NCBI GenBank assembly: GCA_902812505.1
Contig: CADDZQ010000005.1
Coordinates: 1-48,577 of the forward strand
Length of the DNA: 48,577 nucleotides
Direction: 5' to 3'
DNA from: an archaeon
GTDB taxonomy: Archaea > Thermoproteota > Thermoprotei_A > Marsarchaeales > Marsarchaeaceae
Numbering within the stretch: the first letter of the stretch is position 1; each line of letters opens with the position of its first letter. The translations under genes and the position numbers were made by a program. This document shows, in pieces, positions 34,419 through 42,740 of the stretch. The notes beneath the pieces are model-generated. The model made no database searches. It had not been told where the DNA came from and saw nothing but the letters and a program-made list of their open reading frames with translations.

Positions 34419-35519
34419 GTGCATTTGGTTCTGAGTGTGGGTGTCGACCAGGGAAGCGTGTCCTACGATATTGTCGCTATTGATGACTCTAGCGGTGAGC
34501 CCAAGATAGTCCTCGAGAAATCCTTCTCCACCAAGTTCGTTAAGGAGAGGCCGAGTGTTGTCGTGGACACGATATTCTCGCTCGGAGTTAAAATCGACAG
34601 CTTGGTTTTACCATCCGGCTTCGGAACCAGACTTAAACACATCTGGGAGCTCACATCTGAGGACTTCTTCGAGATGAGTCTGAAACCCGGCGGCGGGTCG
34701 TCGCTTGAGAGGGTGATCCAGGCCGTTAAGAACACTGGTGTAAACGCCTACGTAATCCCCGCTGTCAAACACCTCCCCACGGTGCCAGCCCACAGAAAGC
34801 TCAACAGGGTAGACCTTGGCACATCTGACAAGGTGTGTGCTGCCGCACTGGGAGTGTACACCCAGATGAAGAATAAGAACATCACGCCTGAGGAAACCGT
34901 GTTCGTCCTAGCAGAGCTTGGCTCATCATTCAACGCCTTCATAGGTGTTAAGAATGGAAAGATCGTAGATGGGATGGGTGGTACCAACAGCTGGCTGGGC
35001 ATCGGCTCCAGAGGGTGCGTTGACGGGGAGGTGGCCGCCCTGATGGGTGAGTTCTCGAAGGATGATGCATACTCGGGGGGCGCATTATACCTCGCCTCAG
35101 CGGGTAACGGCAACATGAGTGTGGAGGAGCTCGCTGTTTACGCTGAGCAGGGAAATGAGAGAGCTAGGCTCGTCTGCGAGGCATATGTGGAGGGAGTGGT
35201 AAAGGATGTATCCGCCATAATCGCTGCGAACGGTATAAGTTCCACTGAACTGTTTTTATCAGGTAGAATACCCCGTATAAGCTACTTCAACGAAGCCCTC
35301 CGCTCTAAGCTCAGGGGCTACACACTCCTAGGCATGGATCGGATGGGGTCCGTGACGAAGGAGGGAGCCATCGGGGCTGCGATAATAGCAAACGGCCTCG
35401 CGGGTGGTGTGTTCAAACCCATCGTTGACAACCTGAGCCTAGACAAGGCCGCGGGCCACGTGCTAGACTACGTACACCTCCCGCAGAAGGCGCGTAGTAG
35501 GGTGGGATTGCGGGATTAG
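34419..35519 (+). CDS. DUF1464 family protein (ASKHA-type kinase-like)
   Basis: 366 residues from GTG 34419. An N-terminal VGVDQGSVSYDIVAIDD phosphate-1-like loop and an inner GTNSWLGIGSRGCVDGEV segment suggest the actin/hexokinase/Hsp70 ATPase fold; LFLSGRIPRISYFNEAL and GAIGAAIIANGLAGG fit the second half. DUF1464 is an archaeal family annotated as butyrate-kinase-like, function unproven. A TGCTTATGG box about 33 bases upstream. The mptA gene follows after 40 bases with a GGAGG-type sequence in the gap, so the two are probably one operon. Confidence 0.75.
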   Translation: MHLVLSVGVDQGSVSYDIVAIDDSSGEPKIVLEKSFSTKFVKERPSVVVDTIFSLGVKIDSLVLPSGFGTRLKHIWELTSEDFFEMSLKPGGGSSLERVIQAVKNTGVNAYVIPAVKHLPTVPAHRKLNRVDLGTSDKVCAAALGVYTQMKNKNITPEETVFVLAELGSSFNAFIGVKNGKIVDGMGGTNSWLGIGSRGCVDGEVAALMGEFSKDDAYSGGALYLASAGNGNMSVEELAVYAEQGNERARLVCEAYVEGVVKDVSAIIAANGISSTELFLSGRIPRISYFNEALRSKLRGYTLLGMDRMGSVTKEGAIGAAIIANGLAGGVFKPIVDNLSLDKAAGHVLDYVHLPQKARSRVGLRD

Positions 35520-35559
35520 TAAGCCTTAATCCTTAAAGGAGGATGACCTAGGCTGATAT

Positions 35560-36516
35560 ATGTCGAACCAACCACCCGACGTTCAGTCTGAGCGGCCAGC
35601 AATACCTATACCCATAGGCAGAGTTGGCCTAGTCAACGTTGTCAAGGAAGTTGTGTTCAACGGTTCATCCAAACCATATAACGTTGTGGCCTCCATAGAT
35701 GTATACACAGACCTACCCAGAACCCAGCGTGGACTCCATATGAGTAGGCCGGGCGAGGCGATAATGGATATCATTGAGAGTGCTTCTTCGATAAGCATAA
35801 AGACCTTCGAAGCACTGTGCGGGGAAATCTCTAAGAGGACGCTTGAGGTGACCGATGGGTCAACCTACGTGGAGACAAGGCTGCGTGGGAAAATGGTTAT
35901 ACGCTCTAGGTCTAGGGTTAACAACAGGGTCACCAGCGAGCCCATAGATGTTTTCGCGTCTGCGAAGGTTATGCGTGATTTGAATGAGACCGTGTACTCC
36001 GTTGGCTCTAGGACAGTGGGTATGACTGTCTGCCCCTGCGCCATGGAGGTTGTGAGAAACTATACTAAGGATGTTACCCGGGAACTCTTCAACCAAGAGA
36101 ACCTAGATGTAGGCGATGAGTTTATTGCCAGCCTTCTACGGAACCTCCCCTTGGCTTCACATGTTCAGAGGGGTGCGGGCTCGATAGTTGCTCTGGGCAT
36201 AACTCCCGGCATAGTGGATGTCTACGACCTAGTCGAAATCATAGAGCAGTCAATGAGTGCACCCATTCAAGACGTGCTCAAACGGACCGACGAAGCAAGC
36301 CTCGTGCGTATGGGCTTCTCCAGACCACGCTTCGTTGAAGACGTGGTAAGAAACATGGCCTACGAATTGGTTCAACGATACCGTGACAGGCTCTCGCAGG
36401 ACACCGTGTTCACACTTCGTCAACGAAACTTCGAGAGCATACACAAGCACGATGTTAAAGCAGAGATAAGGTCCACCCTAGGTGAGCTTATACGCTGGGT
36501 TTCAGACATCGAGTAG
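35560..36516 (+). CDS. mptA: GTP cyclohydrolase MptA (type IV, FolE2-like)
   Basis: 318 residues. First enzyme of archaeal tetrahydropterin synthesis, making a 7,8-dihydroneopterin 2',3'-cyclic phosphate from GTP with Fe(II). The family signatures are IDVYTDLPRTQRGLHMSR near residue 45-65 and GMTVCPCAMEVVRNY near 155 with the metal/Cys region. HVQRGAGSIVALGI and the C-terminal helical segment match FolE2/MptA. ATG 35560; an AAAGGAGGATGA about 15 bases upstream is rather far for a Shine-Dalgarno. The C-terminus overlaps a convergent gene by 15 bases. Confidence 0.92.
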   Translation: MSNQPPDVQSERPAIPIPIGRVGLVNVVKEVVFNGSSKPYNVVASIDVYTDLPRTQRGLHMSRPGEAIMDIIESASSISIKTFEALCGEISKRTLEVTDGSTYVETRLRGKMVIRSRSRVNNRVTSEPIDVFASAKVMRDLNETVYSVGSRTVGMTVCPCAMEVVRNYTKDVTRELFNQENLDVGDEFIASLLRNLPLASHVQRGAGSIVALGITPGIVDVYDLVEIIEQSMSAPIQDVLKRTDEASLVRMGFSRPRFVEDVVRNMAYELVQRYRDRLSQDTVFTLRQRNFESIHKHDVKAEIRSTLGELIRWVSDIE

Positions 36517-36834
36517 GTTCACGCCCTCTATGAACTCTTTCAGCAGCGAGCGCTGAGCTTCATCCATTCCTTTGAACTGGGTTATGAAAATCTGTTTTAC
36601 CCATGCAAGGTCAAATCTGAGCTCACCGTGATACCCTTTCTTCCCATAGAAATCAGTTAAACACTCGATGATACGATTCTTTATTTCCTCCCTACCCATA
36701 GTATAGTTCAACTTATGGGTTAAGTAGCCCACCCATTCATCCGTAAACCTTAGACCGCCTCCCTCCATCACAACCACTCCGTAGGTTATTAGGCGGTTTA
36801 ACGCCTCATCCAAGAAGGCTTCTGCCATCATCAA
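36502..36834 (-). CDS. Hypothetical protein, possibly winged-helix
   Basis: 110 residues. Helical throughout (AEAFLDEALNRLITYGVVVM, then REEIKNRIIECLTDFYGKKG). The opening resembles a small winged-helix or Rv-type helical domain, but no family is certain. Overlaps the mptA 3' end by 15 bases, convergent. Start is ATG 36834; ATG 36831 and 36828 follow immediately. Confidence 0.5.
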   Translation of the reverse strand: MMMAEAFLDEALNRLITYGVVVMEGGGLRFTDEWVGYLTHKLNYTMGREEIKNRIIECLTDFYGKKGYHGELRFDLAWVKQIFITQFKGMDEAQRSLLKEFIEGVNLLDV

Positions 36835-36931
36835 TAAAACGTCACAGGGAAGTTAAAGGCGCGTTGAAACGACAGTAAAAACCCAACACCAACTAACACT
36901 ACGGGTTCTAACCTACATTAAGAAGCTCATC

Positions 36932-37711
36932 TCATCTCGAGAGTGAGTAGGCCTGGGTTATTAGCGCATCATTCATCGACTGGGGATACGCAAGTATCGC
37001 ACCATGAACACCCAGTTCCCCCAGTTCCACCATTAACTTTTTTACTTTGTCTATGCTACCCATTAAGTAGTAGTCCTCAAGATTCGGGAAAACCCTTCGC
37101 ACATGGCCACTTGCACCAGCGTATACGTATTTGGCACTTGACATAAGCCTCCTATACGCGTATTCCGTGTATTCTTCGTCATAAACCAGACTCGGGGCGG
37201 TTGAGTAGAATTCGGTGTCGCCCACAATCCTCTTAGCGTAGGAGACCGGGGGTGGCTTAAGGAAGCCGAACACCACCCCATCAAACCTGTCGCTGAGTCC
37301 AAGGATCCTAGGTCCCTGAGCGGCCAAAAGGGTTTTGAAACCCATGTCCCTAGATGTGTCCGAGTACAAAATGAGTCTCCCAACTAGCTTACCCAAATCT
37401 ACTCCCGCCGCCAAACGTTGGCGGAGGTCACCCACGCATAGGGCGACCGATACGTCGGGGGGCACACCCGCTAGTAGCCTTTGCGGCTCAACATTGAACC
37501 ACTTGCACACGTTGATTGCTGCTACACCTAGCTCAACGCTCCTCCCGAAGTCCCTCCTTAACGCGCTGAGGAATTCTATTGGCTTACCATGCTCTGTGTC
37601 ATTAACCCAAACCGAGGAATATCCGAGTTTAAGGGCGTGACCTACCAGTCTTCGCACCCGCCGATAAGGCAGGTGTGAGTGGAATAGTAAAGAGATTTTA
37701 GGTGTTTTCAC
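36932..37711 (-). CDS. Luciferase-like (F420/flavin) monooxygenase family protein, short
   Basis: 259 residues, shorter than usual (about 320-340). GHALKLGYSSVWVNDTEHGK and SVELGVAAINVCKWFNVEPQ match the early strands of luciferase-like barrels, which bind F420 or FMN; GPRILGLSDRFDGVVFGFLK is the later barrel strand. No catalytic residue can be singled out. It overlaps the Alba gene by four bases. Whether the shorter C-terminal part still binds a cofactor is unknown. Confidence 0.7.
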   Translation of the reverse strand: MKTPKISLLFHSHLPYRRVRRLVGHALKLGYSSVWVNDTEHGKPIEFLSALRRDFGRSVELGVAAINVCKWFNVEPQRLLAGVPPDVSVALCVGDLRQRLAAGVDLGKLVGRLILYSDTSRDMGFKTLLAAQGPRILGLSDRFDGVVFGFLKPPPVSYAKRIVGDTEFYSTAPSLVYDEEYTEYAYRRLMSSAKYVYAGASGHVRRVFPNLEDYYLMGSIDKVKKLMVELGELGVHGAILAYPQSMNDALITQAYSLSR

Positions 37712-38010
37712 GTCTGCTTCGAGAGAGTGATCTCTATCGAGGACACGCTTCTTGTCTTATTATCCACTGTGAATGTCTCCGTTGATATCTTAACATCCTT
37801 CACATAGGCATCGGAGACAAAGCTACGCCTAAGTATTTCAGCCGTATCCACCGCCCTACTTATGGACTTCCCCCTAGCCTTGATCACAATCGTCTTAGAG
37901 CCGCGTTCGAAGAGTGTTAGTGCAGCGATAACATAGTTCATAACGGGTTTCTGGCCAACAAGCACAACGTTACCGAGGTCTGACCTGAGACCACCACTTG
38001 ACTCCGACAT
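37708..38010 (-). CDS. albA: Alba DNA/RNA-binding protein
   Basis: 100 residues. The NVVLVGQKPVMNYVIAAL core followed by TIVIKARGKSISRAVDTAEI is the canonical Alba signature, including the Lys that is acetylated in Sulfolobus Alba (KP motif). Chromatin and RNA-binding protein of archaea. An AAATAATAGG box lies near 38045-38056. The TnpB element begins 59 bases upstream of the start codon, so the insertion left the promoter in place. Confidence 0.95.
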   Translation of the reverse strand: MSESSGGLRSDLGNVVLVGQKPVMNYVIAALTLFERGSKTIVIKARGKSISRAVDTAEILRRSFVSDAYVKDVKISTETFTVDNKTRSVSSIEITLSKQT

Positions 38011-38136
38011 CTACTGCACCACCAGAAATACATGTCAAACCCCCTATTATTTGTTACCAATACGCCACGAATGCCGTAGTCAGCAGTTTCAAAATAAATA
38101 GGCTTATATGGATTTATACTATATGGGGTTACAGGC

Positions 38137-39337
38137 GTGCCGAGAAGCTATTCACTTGAACATGAGCGCGGAGAACAACTCGAACCACTGCTACGAGCGT
38201 ACAGGGACGCTGTAAACCAAATACTTGGAGAGCTCTGGGGCGCCCTAGAGTGGGAAAAGAGGAGGGCGAAGGGGGGCAAAACCAGTGGAGGCTCAAACCC
38301 AAGTACAAGGTGGACATCCACAGCAAGGAGTACAAGAAGGAGCTCAGGGACCGCTTACTCTAGGGTTGGCCTTATGCTGCGCACTGGGTGGACTCCGCCA
38401 TAAAAACAGCCTACTCCACACCCAAGTCGTGGCGTAAAAACTACCTGAAGGGTGACTGTTAAGCCGGGTGAGTACGTGTACCTCGACCTCTCGAAGAGGT
38501 ACTTCCCTCTACTTGGGGAGGTGTCCTCGGCGGGTCTAGGTGAACCCATAATCACACCCGAAAAGATACACCTACCAGTGCATTGCGGGGATGGCGATCA
38601 AGGCGGCAAACCCAGTGTGGCGTGGGACTTCAACCTGCTTTCCCTGGACGGCTACTCACCCGAGACGGGGTGGGTGAGGATAGACACTTCAAAGCTTGCT
38701 TCTATTCACATCTCATCCTTCGAGAAGAGGCGTAGTGTGCAGAGGAGGGCTTCAAAGTCGAAGAAGGCTAGGAGGGTGCTCGCGAAGTACTCGAAAAGAG
38801 AAAGAAACCGTGCGGGGAAGCACCACCTCGAGATTGCGCGTGTCATTCAGTCGGTGGCGGGAGTCGTGGGCCACGAAGAACTCTCCAAGAAGGGAATGTA
38901 TACGCGTTCACGTGTGTGGAACCGCAGAATATCGAGGAGTGACTGGCGCTCAATCGCGAAGATACTCGAAGAAAGGCTGGGTGAAGCCAGAGTAGAGGAG
39001 CTCGACCCATATGGCTCATCCTCCTACTACTCCAGGTGTGGGTGGGAGAACAACACAGACCTGAATGGGGCGGAGGTGTCGGTGTGTGGTGGGTAGGGGC
39101 TCCGTATTAATAGGCAGCATTAATAGGCAGCTCAACGCCGCAATAAACCTCCACATGAGGCTCAGGTTCGGGTACACCGAGAAGTGGGAGGGTGGAAGGA
39201 AGCGTGTACAACTGAGGATGGAGGGCGCTCCCCCAGCGGCGGGTGTGGTGGGACCGCGTGGTGCTACCCTCCCTCCTTATGGGTGGGTGCGTCCTGACAC
39301 GAGGAGGCCAAGCGGAGTGACCCCGATGAACCCGTGA
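38137..39337 (+). pseudogene. tnpB: TnpB nuclease gene with multiple lesions
   Basis: The parts read as one TnpB: N-terminus from 38137 (EHERGEQLEPLLRAYRDAVN), a frame change near 38270, KYKVDIHSKEYKKELRDRLL, an in-frame TAG near 38360, WPYAAHWVDSAIKTAYSTPK, a TAA near 38460 with a further frame change, then VKPGEYVYLDLSKRYF and VAWDFNLLSLDGY (RuvC first Asp), VEELDPYGSS (second acidic site), a broken zinc finger (SRCGWENN) and, in another frame, INRQLNAAINLHMR where the usual Asp is Asn. A repeat of TTAATAGGCAG occurs just there (39107-39129). It cannot make an active protein as read. Confidence 0.85.
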
Positions 39338-39430
39338 GGTCCCTACACGATGCTGTGAGGCCCAAGCTCTGCTACGCGTACGACAGGTACAATGATGTGT
39401 ACCTACGTATACCTACGTAGAGTGAAACCC
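39281..39430 (+). ncRNA. Putative omega-RNA (reRNA) overlapping the tnpB 3' end
   Basis: Bases 39281-39367 are nearly identical to 12303-12389 in the tnpB-less copy, so this block is conserved independently of the protein frame it partly overlaps. TnpB guide RNAs come from exactly this position. A 3' hairpin precedes the end. Guide would be the bases after 39430. Confidence 0.5.
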
Positions 39431-39595
39431 TCCCACCTTGCTAGTAAACTGGATACCGCTCATCCAAACGCTAGGGTAACTGAACGGTAAGTCAACACTG
39501 CACAAAACTGGACTGGGGGCACAAACCCAATTTATTGATACTTGAAAACTTTTTAGTGGTGGGGGTTACCCGCTTTAGAGTTCTTGTGGAGTTAG

Positions 39596-39603
39596 GTTTA
39601 AGT
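39596..39603 (+). promoter_or_regulatory. TATA-like box for the HAD phosphatase gene
   Basis: GTTTAAGT centred about 21-24 bases before ATG 39620; leaderless-type spacing. Confidence 0.5.
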
Positions 39604-39619
39604 CTGACCTGTGTGATTA

Positions 39620-40285
39620 ATGTTTCTCTTGGCACACAAGCGATATGAGATTCTACTGTTGGACTTCGATGGAACCCTAGTGTCAACCCTAGACTCATTT
39701 GTGTACTCCGCCAATAAGGCTCTGAGCTTGATGGGTTTCAAGGTTAGCCTCGAATCGCTCTATACCAGTTTGACCAAGCCCTTTGATAAGGTGGTTGAAT
39801 CCCTAGTTGGCCCACTTGAACCAAGGATAAAGCAGGAATTGATTGACAAATATATTGAGGTCTATAACACTGAAGGCTACAAGTACTCGAAGCCTAATAA
39901 GGGCGCCCTCGAGGTTTTAGACAATCTTACTAATAATGGTGTAAAACTGGGTATAGTCACCTCAAGAACACTTCTCTGTGACAGTATTCAGAGAACGTTG
40001 GAGCACCTCTCTCTAGCGAAGTATGTTGGCACACTGGTTACCGCGAGAGATGTTGCAAGACCAAAACCCCACCCAGATCAGCACCTCCTAGCTCTGCGTA
40101 GACTAGGCGGAACAGCCTCACACGCACTATCCGTGGGCGACTCACCAGAGGACATACAAGGGTCGAGAGGTGCTGGTATCCGTGTTGCCGCGTACACCAA
40201 GGGCTTCTACACATTCGACCAGCTTGCACCTTTCAACCCCGACTACGTGATACATGAGTTAACAGAGCTTTTGCAACTGTTTTAA
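39620..40285 (+). CDS. HAD-superfamily phosphatase (phosphoglycolate-phosphatase-like)
   Basis: 221 residues. Motif I LLLDFDGTLVST with nucleophile and acid Asp, a helical cap of the PGPase/Gph type, motif II GIVTSRT, motif III Lys in RPKPHPDQ and motif IV VGDSPEDIQGSRGAG. Probably removes phosphate from a small metabolite; the substrate is not readable. lipA follows after 39 bases but has its own promoter box. Confidence 0.88.
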   Translation: MFLLAHKRYEILLLDFDGTLVSTLDSFVYSANKALSLMGFKVSLESLYTSLTKPFDKVVESLVGPLEPRIKQELIDKYIEVYNTEGYKYSKPNKGALEVLDNLTNNGVKLGIVTSRTLLCDSIQRTLEHLSLAKYVGTLVTARDVARPKPHPDQHLLALRRLGGTASHALSVGDSPEDIQGSRGAGIRVAAYTKGFYTFDQLAPFNPDYVIHELTELLQLF

Positions 40286-40294
40286 ATTCGAAGC

Positions 40295-40303
40295 GTTTTA
40301 AAC
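40295..40303 (+). promoter_or_regulatory. TATA-like box for lipA
   Basis: GTTTTAAAC centred 26 bases before GTG 40325; leaderless-type promoter. Confidence 0.55.
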
Positions 40304-40324
40304 AGGGCTAATAATAGTGTTGTT

Positions 40325-41200
40325 GTGACACTTAAACCTGAATGGTTAAAGATTAGGCCGCCATCGGGTGAAAAGTACCTTATGATCAAGGGTCTAAAGG
40401 AGGGCCTTGAGCTTCACACTGTATGTGAAGAGGCTCACTGCCCCAACATATATGAGTGCTGGGGTGGGGGCACCGCTACATTCATGGTTATGGGTGACCT
40501 GTGCACAAGGCACTGCCGATTCTGCGCCGTAAAAAGCGGCCGCCCGAATGGCTACCTAGACCCCCTTGAACCAGTTAAACTGGCGTACGCAATCAGACGA
40601 ATGAATCTAAGGTACGTTGTGGTTACATCGGTTGATAGGGATGACCTCGAAGATGGTGGAGCCTCACACTTCGCGGCCTGTATTAGGGAGATTAGAAGGC
40701 TTAATCCCTCAATCTACATAGAGGTATTGATACCCGATTTTAGAGGTGACGTTGAGGCCCTAAAGAGAGTTGTGGAGGCTAGGCCACACGTGGTGGCGCA
40801 CAACATCGAAACAGTGAGGAGGCTAACGCCTGCTGTAAGGGACCCACGTGCTGGGTATGACCAGTCGCTTGCCGTGCTCGAAAACATCAAGAAACTGGAT
40901 GGGGGAATCTATACCAAGTCTTCTATAATGGTGGGTTTGGGTGAGTCAAAGGAGGAAGTGGTTTCAGCTATGAAGGATCTAAGAGGGGTTGGCGTTGACT
41001 TCCTAACAATCGGACAATACCTCCAACCATCTAACGGTCACATACCCGTCAAAGAGTATGTTCACCCCGACGTGTTCGAGGAGTATAGGCTAATCGGTGA
41101 AAGCCTAGGCTTCAAATACGTGGCCTCCGGACCCCTTGTACGTAGCTCCTACAAGGCTGGCGAGTACTTTATCATGAAAAACCTAGCCACCGCACACTGA
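40325..41200 (+). CDS. lipA: Lipoyl synthase
   Basis: 291 residues. Radical SAM enzyme that inserts two sulfurs into octanoyl groups. The auxiliary cluster ligands Cys34, Cys39 and Cys45 (CEEAHCPNIYEC), the radical SAM ligands Cys60, Cys64 and Cys67 (CTRHCRFC) and the C-terminal RSSYKAGE serine motif are all present. Supports lipoyl-dependent 2-oxoacid or glycine-cleavage complexes elsewhere in the genome. Start GTG 40325 sits at the predicted transcription start. Convergent with the DUF1512 gene, 31 bases apart. Confidence 0.96.
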   Translation: MTLKPEWLKIRPPSGEKYLMIKGLKEGLELHTVCEEAHCPNIYECWGGGTATFMVMGDLCTRHCRFCAVKSGRPNGYLDPLEPVKLAYAIRRMNLRYVVVTSVDRDDLEDGGASHFAACIREIRRLNPSIYIEVLIPDFRGDVEALKRVVEARPHVVAHNIETVRRLTPAVRDPRAGYDQSLAVLENIKKLDGGIYTKSSIMVGLGESKEEVVSAMKDLRGVGVDFLTIGQYLQPSNGHIPVKEYVHPDVFEEYRLIGESLGFKYVASGPLVRSSYKAGEYFIMKNLATAH

Positions 41201-41231
41201 AAGTGGAAATAAAGAATATTGGTTTGCCTCG

Positions 41232-42680
41232 TTACGGTATACCAGCTGTGTTACCTATCCCAGCAACCACCACTATATCGCCTGGATTTGTTCTTTCCTG
41301 GATTATCTTTGTTAGCGACTCTATGACGACTGGCACAGAGTCCGCTATACTCTTCTTCATCGCGGTTATAGCCTCCTCTTCGCTCTGCTTGACAATCACC
41401 GCGTCAAGTGGAATCCTGAAGCGGGTTGCAACATCCTCGATTGCATACTTTTCTGGTCCAGGGTCGCCGATCGCGGCTCCAACACCCTCAGCCACTGTAC
41501 CAGTCTTCTCTCCTTCAAGCTTTAAGGCGGCATCAACAGTTATTATCCTCGCCACGCGTCCCCCATTCATCTCTACTAGTTTGGCTATGGCCTTACCTGG
41601 CTTACCCACAGTGGCCCCCGGTCCCTTCGCCTTCACAACTAGGATCCTTCTACCCTCCAATTGAACTTCACCGTACTCTGTTTCATCCTCTATCTCCTCC
41701 ATTTTAGCGCCCTTCAGCAGATTCACAGCTACCAGCGGACCTATACCGTCACCCACGGGTACACCCATGAGGAACTGCTTTGTGGCTCGCTTATAGATTC
41801 TTGCTACTTCGAGAACCATCGGTACAACCATACTAAGCTGCAGGTAGAGGTAGAAGTTATTGGTTTTCTTGGCTGTCAGGTAGTAGTGTTTTATCACCTT
41901 TGAGAGATAGTGAGTAGCCCAAGCTGCCTCTAAGCTCACCTCGAAGTTTTCAAGCTGTGCGCCGTTAAAGTTGGGCGCAATCTTCTTAGCCATACCCTTA
42001 CTCTTGATGTTCCTCACGTTAAGTATGTGGTCAAGTCTACCCAGAACACCATTCGGATCCCTGTCAACGGGCTCAATAGTGAATGTCTCAAGCGCCTGCT
42101 GAATCGCCATATCCACACTCTGCTGAGAGGCACCCCCTTGGAGCGCGGCCTGCCTAACGGCGTTCCTAGAGTCCTCCTCTATTAGTGTGAGCGTTCTAAT
42201 CGCGCGCTCCACTTGGGAGCGGTACATCATAGTCTGTATTTGGGGTTGAAAGAAGATGAGCGCGAAGAAAATCAGAAAGTAAATCACGTTATAGAAGAGT
42301 GAGTAAGAGGGTTGAAGAGTACTTGAGGACACACTCAGTGTGGCGCTTGCTGTGTCACCGTGCGTGTCAACCGCCCTAATGGTGTACTGCCCAGCCGTAA
42401 GGTAGCTTGGTATGTTTATGGAAGCCGAAAAACTCCCCTGAGGGTTTGTGGACACAACCCATGCGGGTTGGCTTATAACTGTGCCATTTATTAGCAGGTT
42501 AATCGTTACGTTAGAGTTGGGCGCGAATCCAGACCCATACACCGTCACAATCGCTTGACCAGCGGTCACCTTAGTAGTGGACAGGGTTATCTGGGGTTGG
42601 GCTGCGTAGATGGGTGATACAAACGTAAGTAGGGAGATAACTATAAGTATTCCAATTAAAAATGTTGACCTGATAGCCAC
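41232..42680 (-). CDS. DUF1512 protein with N-terminal signal and Ig-like (IPT/TIG-type) domain
   Basis: 482 residues. Signal peptide (about 1-26, ending SPIYA), an Ig-like beta domain (about 28-118; TVYGSGFAPNSNVTINLLIN is IPT/TIG-like), one membrane helix (about 128-145, YNVIYFLIFFALIFFQ), then the archaeal DUF1512 domain (MYRSQVERAIRTLTLIEEDS to VVAGIGNTAGIP). The DUF1512 domain is annotated as membrane-associated with unknown function; GVPVGDGIGPLVAVNLLKGA and LVVKAKGPGATVGKPGKA look like nucleotide-binding loops. The Ig-like domain would face outward. First gene downstream of map in a leftward run. Confidence 0.75.
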   Translation of the reverse strand: MAIRSTFLIGILIVISLLTFVSPIYAAQPQITLSTTKVTAGQAIVTVYGSGFAPNSNVTINLLINGTVISQPAWVVSTNPQGSFSASINIPSYLTAGQYTIRAVDTHGDTASATLSVSSSTLQPSYSLFYNVIYFLIFFALIFFQPQIQTMMYRSQVERAIRTLTLIEEDSRNAVRQAALQGGASQQSVDMAIQQALETFTIEPVDRDPNGVLGRLDHILNVRNIKSKGMAKKIAPNFNGAQLENFEVSLEAAWATHYLSKVIKHYYLTAKKTNNFYLYLQLSMVVPMVLEVARIYKRATKQFLMGVPVGDGIGPLVAVNLLKGAKMEEIEDETEYGEVQLEGRRILVVKAKGPGATVGKPGKAIAKLVEMNGGRVARIITVDAALKLEGEKTGTVAEGVGAAIGDPGPEKYAIEDVATRFRIPLDAVIVKQSEEEAITAMKKSIADSVPVVIESLTKIIQERTNPGDIVVVAGIGNTAGIP

Positions 42681-42740
42681 TTAGTGGACCTCCACACTGA
42701 GTTATCCTTTTTGGACGATTTAAGTGCTTTGCAAAAACCA

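Larger units (their letters stand above)
38069..39430 (+). mobile_element. TnpB-only IS200/IS605-type (IS1341-like) element, decayed
   Basis: Ends are defined by comparison with the copy at 12090-12440: left from GAATGCCGTAGTCAGCAGTT, right to GTGAAACCC. No inverted terminal repeats and no TnpA (Y1 transposase) are seen. A hairpin near the right end (CTACGTA/TACGTAG at 39403-39409/39414-39420, loop TACC) is in keeping with the family's subterminal hairpins. It is inserted between alba and the HAD phosphatase gene. Exact ends may be off by a few bases. Confidence 0.8.

Noticed and set aside
37063-37383. Minus-strand 106-residue frame inside the luciferase-like gene
   Set aside because: It lies wholly within a recognisable gene in another frame and has shadow-like composition.
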